Shown: piece by piece, positions 60,349 to 64,000 of the stretch
Numbering within the stretch: the stretch's first letter is position 1
Layout: the number at the start of each line of letters is the position of its first letter
Assembly (NCBI GenBank): GCA_027886175.1
Contig: JAJNNQ010000026.1
Location: 30,894,001 to 30,958,000, forward strand
Direction: 5' to 3'
DNA: 64,000 bases
Source: Phylloscopus collybita
Taxonomy: Eukaryota > Chordata > Aves > Passeriformes > Phylloscopidae
The notes under the pieces: model-generated
Told to the model about the DNA's origin: nothing
Database searches by the model: none
The model's input: the letters and a program-made list of their open reading frames with translations, nothing else
Position numbers and translations under genes: made by a program

Positions 60349-61140
60349 TGTCCTGGGTTGTGGAGCCAAATACGTGTATTCTATTTTCATCTGTGGGAGA
60401 GAGGCCTAACGCCTTCTAATAATGGGCCATTAGCACCCCCCCCCCCGCCCCCCCCCCCCAAGCCTGCACCCCTGCCCCCAGAGCGGTGCATCTGCATTTC
60501 TATCACCCTTTTGTGGGATGGATCACATCCCCCTGGCAGTGGGGGGGCAGGCAGTTTTTGCTGTCTGGATAAATGGAGACACAGAGACAGGAAAGCTGCT
60601 AGCTTCACCCAATTTCCTGGGAGGAAGACTGGACCCCTTCTCATCCACCGGACCCTTCCCACCACCACTGGACCCTTTCCTATCACCACTGGACTCCTTT
60701 TACCACCACTGGACCCTCTTCCCCACCCCACCATCCCCCCCTCCCCCCCCGACTGGATCCCTTTTACCATCACTGGACCCGTTTTTCTACAGGATCATCT
60801 CTACTCCAACAGAATCACGTCTGCCACTTCAGAAGGACTTATTTTTGGACTGCTTTCAACACCCTGACCCACAGGGTGTCAGGTTGTAGCTCTGACTCTG
60901 TCAGGGTTTTCCAAAATTGTTGTTTATTTGTTTGCTTGTTTGGTCGGGTGGTTTTGTTTCCTATTACATTTGTATTGTTAATATTCCTAGTAAAGAACTG
61001 TTATTCCTATCCCCAAAAATCTTTGCCTGAGAGCCCTTGATTGCAAAATTATAATTTGGCGAGGTGTGAGGGGTTTACATTCTCCATTCTAGGGGAACCC
61101 CAGTTTCCCTGGCAGAAACCTGTCTTTCCAAACCAAGACA
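60349..61140 (+). mobile_element. ERVL-type solo LTR, complete, sense
   Basis: A 792-bp element with inverted ends TGTC and GACA and a perfect 5-bp duplication (GTTAC). It begins TGTCCTGGGTTGTGGAGCC and ends CCAAACCAAGACA. It is related in the same reading direction to the reverse complement of 20656-21257. Differences include a 24-base C-run with one G (60436-60459) and a minisatellite at 60628-60787. The segment GTAAAGAACTGTTATTCC followed by a T/G-rich stretch is the probable R/U5 region. The proline-rich open frames at 60358-60889 arise from its repeats and are not genes. Confidence 0.88.
60628..60787 (+). repeat. Minisatellite of ~20-bp CACTGGACCC units inside LTR
   Basis: About seven imperfect units with the core (C/G)AC(T/C)GGA(C/T)CC followed by a pyrimidine-rich spacer. 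One spacer is enlarged into a C-rich stretch at 60720-60750. The related LTR at 20656-21257 has only two such units. Confidence 0.85.
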
Positions 61141-61145
61141 GTTAC
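61141..61145. repeat. Target-site duplication GTTAC, right copy
   Basis: Identical to 60344-60348 and directly outside the ACA end of the LTR. Confidence 0.87.
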
Positions 61146-63624
61146 TTAAAAATCATTACTGTTATTGCTATAGCAACTGCTGAAAGTATCATGCCCCATT
61201 TGCAGGGTAAGCAAGTGTGGGTCATACAAATGATACAGATGTTCTCAGAATTAATTTGTAAAAGCTGTTTGAATAACCATTTCACTGAACTCTAGCATTA
61301 TAAACATTGTTCTGTATGTTTTAGAGCTATTAAAACTTAATCCACTGCATTTGTAATGGGTGGTTAATTATTGCTCTTTACTAATTTCAAACAAAAACAT
61401 TTCAATACCAACATTTACTGCAGTAAAATAACTTTAGTTATACAAATAAAACATTACCTTGATGAGATTGCAAAGTATCCACCCATAGTCAACAAGTTCA
61501 TTATAAAACTTCTGAATACTTTTTTCCCAAATCTTTGCTTTGTGATAATGCCTTATTTTAAAAACTACTTTTTTTTTTTTTTAAGTAATACAGGCTACTA
61601 TTATATGCAGCTTTCACTTACCAATCAGTTAAAATGCCTTTATGAAGCAAATGTGATACAAGCTTGATTAGGTTATTACTGGTAACACTTTCATTCATGT
61701 GTTAGAAAAAAGATGGTAAAAGTGACAAAAAAAGCAATAGCAATTCCTCAAGTACTGAAGTGTTTGCCTAATGCATAGGGTAATCTCTGGGAATGTAATC
61801 GGGGCATAATACAGCACTGGCCTATAAAATGTAAGCAACTGCTTGCGCAGGTGCATTTCATCTGTGGAAATGAAGCAAATAAATGACTCATCCTTCTAAG
61901 CAGTGGGAGGTAAGGTCAACATGTTTTTGTTTCCCAGGAGATGACAGATGATGAGGTGAGATTTGATTTCACAATTTAAAGCCCCAGCAGGCTCAAAAGA
62001 AAAACAGTGCAGTGTTTCAAGGGGAAAAAAATATTCTAATGTACTCTACTATTTGTCAAATTTTGATTAGTTTAAACTGTAAGGTTCAAACTTAGTAAAC
62101 TTTGAAATAGCATTTTCCATTTGGGATCAGAGGGTAACTTTATATTAATGATCATTATAATATGTGCATTTCATAAATGTTATTTTTAAGGTCAGATTTG
62201 ACAAGAAATTATGCTTCTATTCTGTCTGTAAAGGACATTGATTTCTGCTGGTGTAACAAACTGCAGAGTTCTACTCATCAACACAGAAAGTTGCTGTGTG
62301 GATACAGACATCCCCACTGCCTTAGTTTTGCAGCCATGCCTTTAAAGCTGGCAGATTCTTAAATGCTTCATCAGAAATCAACCTTGTTTATTCACCTTCA
62401 GATCCTAGTCAGAATTTCCGATACTGTGAAATATAACCTTTGAAATTAGATGGAGAAAACCAAGGAGTTACACTGAGTGTCTTTTCAGAATAAACTGCCC
62501 TTAAATATTGTGGATCTCCCTATTCCTTTTGCTTTTAGTGTCTTGACATTTTACTTGAAATTAGATCAACAGGCTTTACTTAGGCAGATAACTCATGCTT
62601 CTAAATGTAAAATTAAAATCAATCCACTACCACACTGTAGTAATCGAATAGAAACTTGCCTGCCCTTTCTCAGAAAGTTACAATGGAGTTTAAATTAATT
62701 AATCACATTGGCTTTTATTCATGAGCAAAATTATTTTTAAGTGGAAGCACCATTTCAATTAAACTCCAAATATACAACCTGAGTCTACAACAATGAAACA
62801 TCTGATCTTACAGATCACTACATGTTACACTTACCACATATTCTAAAACTGCTGTGTCTAACATGAGAGATAAGACTGATCAGTAATTACTTTTCTTGTA
62901 TATTAACATTTGGTCTCCTAATATTTCTATTACAAAGACAAAAAAAAAAAGTATAGGCCCATCAAGAAAATACTTATTAGAATCCTAAACTCTGTTATTT
63001 GCTAGACATTAGATTTCATAGGTTACAATGATTAAAAATGATATTTAGTAGTCCTGGAGTTGTTTGTGAAATTTGGATGAGATTTTAGCATTATCCTTTG
63101 AAAAAAAACCCAAAACCTCTAGATTATTTTGTTATCAAACACATATACATCTATTGCCTGGATGGTGCAAGAGTTTTCTTCTTTTTTCTGAATAAGGATT
63201 TACCTGTCAGTTAGCAAAGGCTATTGAAAGTGTCATTATGTCATGGTATCAAACTAGAAGTACTGCTTTTTCCACTTAAATCTATACAAGATAATTGCAC
63301 ATATTGGTGGTACAGGTTTTTTTAGGTCCTTACTTCTTGCATTAGAACAACCTAGTTCTTCTGTGATTTCTTGGTTTCTTCGTTTTGTCCTTTTGCCTTT
63401 TGTCCCTGGCTTTTATTGATTCTGAGTACACCAACCACAATGCTATAAAGTTACTCTTTTCTGACAATGTATGAAACAGAAGGAGAAGAGAAATTGCCCC
63501 TGAAAATGTGATTGTAGGTTGTTTATGAAGCTGATTATAAAAAGGCTGCATAGCCAAACTGTAATTCATTCTCAACTGATTCTCAACTGTTTTCACTTTT
63601 GAGTTTGTTTAAGAAAAGGAAGAA
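61146..63624. other. Non-coding AT-rich stretch
   Basis: No exon or transposable element recognised. There are short T- and A-runs near 61569-61582 and 62939-62950. Confidence 0.6.
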
Positions 63625-64000
63625 TGTTCTGATGAGAAGTATTCAAGTATCTCAGTGAGCAGCTGCAGTGGGAGGCACAGGTTGAGCTCTGGGACCACAA
63701 GCCCGAGGTGGGAGGCCAGGAATCGCTGACCCTTGGCCCAGCAAAGGGCCTGGGGACCTGTGGCCTGGCCAGGGACTGGACACTCAGAGGCATGGCAGAA
63801 GCCAAGGGTTCCAGACTTTCCTGTGCTTAGACTGTGTGGGGATAAAAGCCCTGGGGGTGCTTTGTTTGGAGTTCCCTCTCGGACGCACCAGCTCAAGCTG
63901 GTTTTATCTTATTTAGTTACTGCACCAAGACCAGTTCATCTGAGACTCTGCTGTGGGAAACCTGTGTTTGAGCCAGCTCAGAAGCCTGGTGTGACTGTGT
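63625..64000 (+). mobile_element. Probable ERV LTR, cut by the window end
   Basis: An abrupt switch to GC-richer sequence with promoter-like order. A TATA-type box, GGGGATAAAAGCC, lies at about 63838. About 30 bases later comes a GTTCCCTCTCGGACGC segment, followed by a region rich in short TG/CA-bounded stretches that reaches the window edge. This is the layout of a U3-R-U5 LTR in plus orientation. The left end at TGTTCTGATG is a guess, and the right end and any internal genes are outside the window. Confidence 0.5.
63838..63850 (+). promoter_or_regulatory. TATA-like box in probable LTR
   Basis: GGGGATAAAAGCC is embedded in a GC-rich context, about 30 bases upstream of a TCTCGGAC-type start region. 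This spacing is typical of a retroviral LTR promoter. Activity is not shown by sequence. Confidence 0.4.

Noticed and set aside
60358..60889. Proline-rich open frames of up to 169 codons
   Set aside because: They lie entirely inside the solo LTR at 60349-61140 and arise from its C-run and minisatellite.
1..64000. CRISPR arrays, operons, tRNA or rRNA genes
   Set aside because: None was seen. The simple repeats lack the regular repeat-spacer pattern and the window is vertebrate nuclear DNA.

Overview
The window looks like an AT-rich stretch of a bird nuclear genome, most likely a songbird. The evidence is the repeat content. There are several CR1 LINE fragments in both orientations. There are also long terminal repeats (LTRs) of avian endogenous retroviruses, several with intact target-site duplications. 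No operons, bacterial genes, tRNAs or rRNAs were recognised.

Only one gene is convincingly present. Three plus-strand exons at 39794-39918, 43431-43555 and 46993-47245 have good acceptors and donors, and their codon phases chain perfectly (2-1, 1-0, 0-1). Together they encode the last two cysteines of one EGF repeat, two complete calcium-binding-type EGF repeats, a truncated third repeat with only four cysteines, and the start of an acidic non-EGF linker. This architecture fits the middle of eyes shut homolog (EYS, spacemaker), a very large photoreceptor extracellular-matrix protein, where an EGF array gives way to a linker before the laminin-G half. The EYS name is inferred from architecture and gene-desert context, not from a database match. 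If it is right, almost the whole window is intron of that gene.

Layout: 1-39793 is presumed intron. It holds an ERVK-like LTR (4663-5189), a complete ERVL-type solo LTR (5410-6445, duplication TTTCT), CR1 fragments (10447-11060, 16168-16485, 18310-18570, 28036-28448), another ERVL-type solo LTR (20656-21257, duplication ACACG) and many simple repeats. The exon cluster and its two 3.4-3.5 kb introns occupy 39794-47245. From 47246 to 64000 is presumed intron again, with two CR1 pieces (50887-51075 and a reverse-transcriptase-coding fragment near 55690-56010), a probable LTR (58011-58720), a third ERVL-type solo LTR (60349-61140, duplication GTTAC) and a probable LTR running off the right edge.

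The most informative observations are the phase-matched exon chain with its predicted EGF modification sites, the abrupt loss of cysteines in the last EGF, and two related LTRs in opposite orientation that differ by a minisatellite expansion. A 66-nt hairpin at 2306-2371 and a weak additional exon candidate at 52660-52791 are also recorded. I saw no convincing new biological system.
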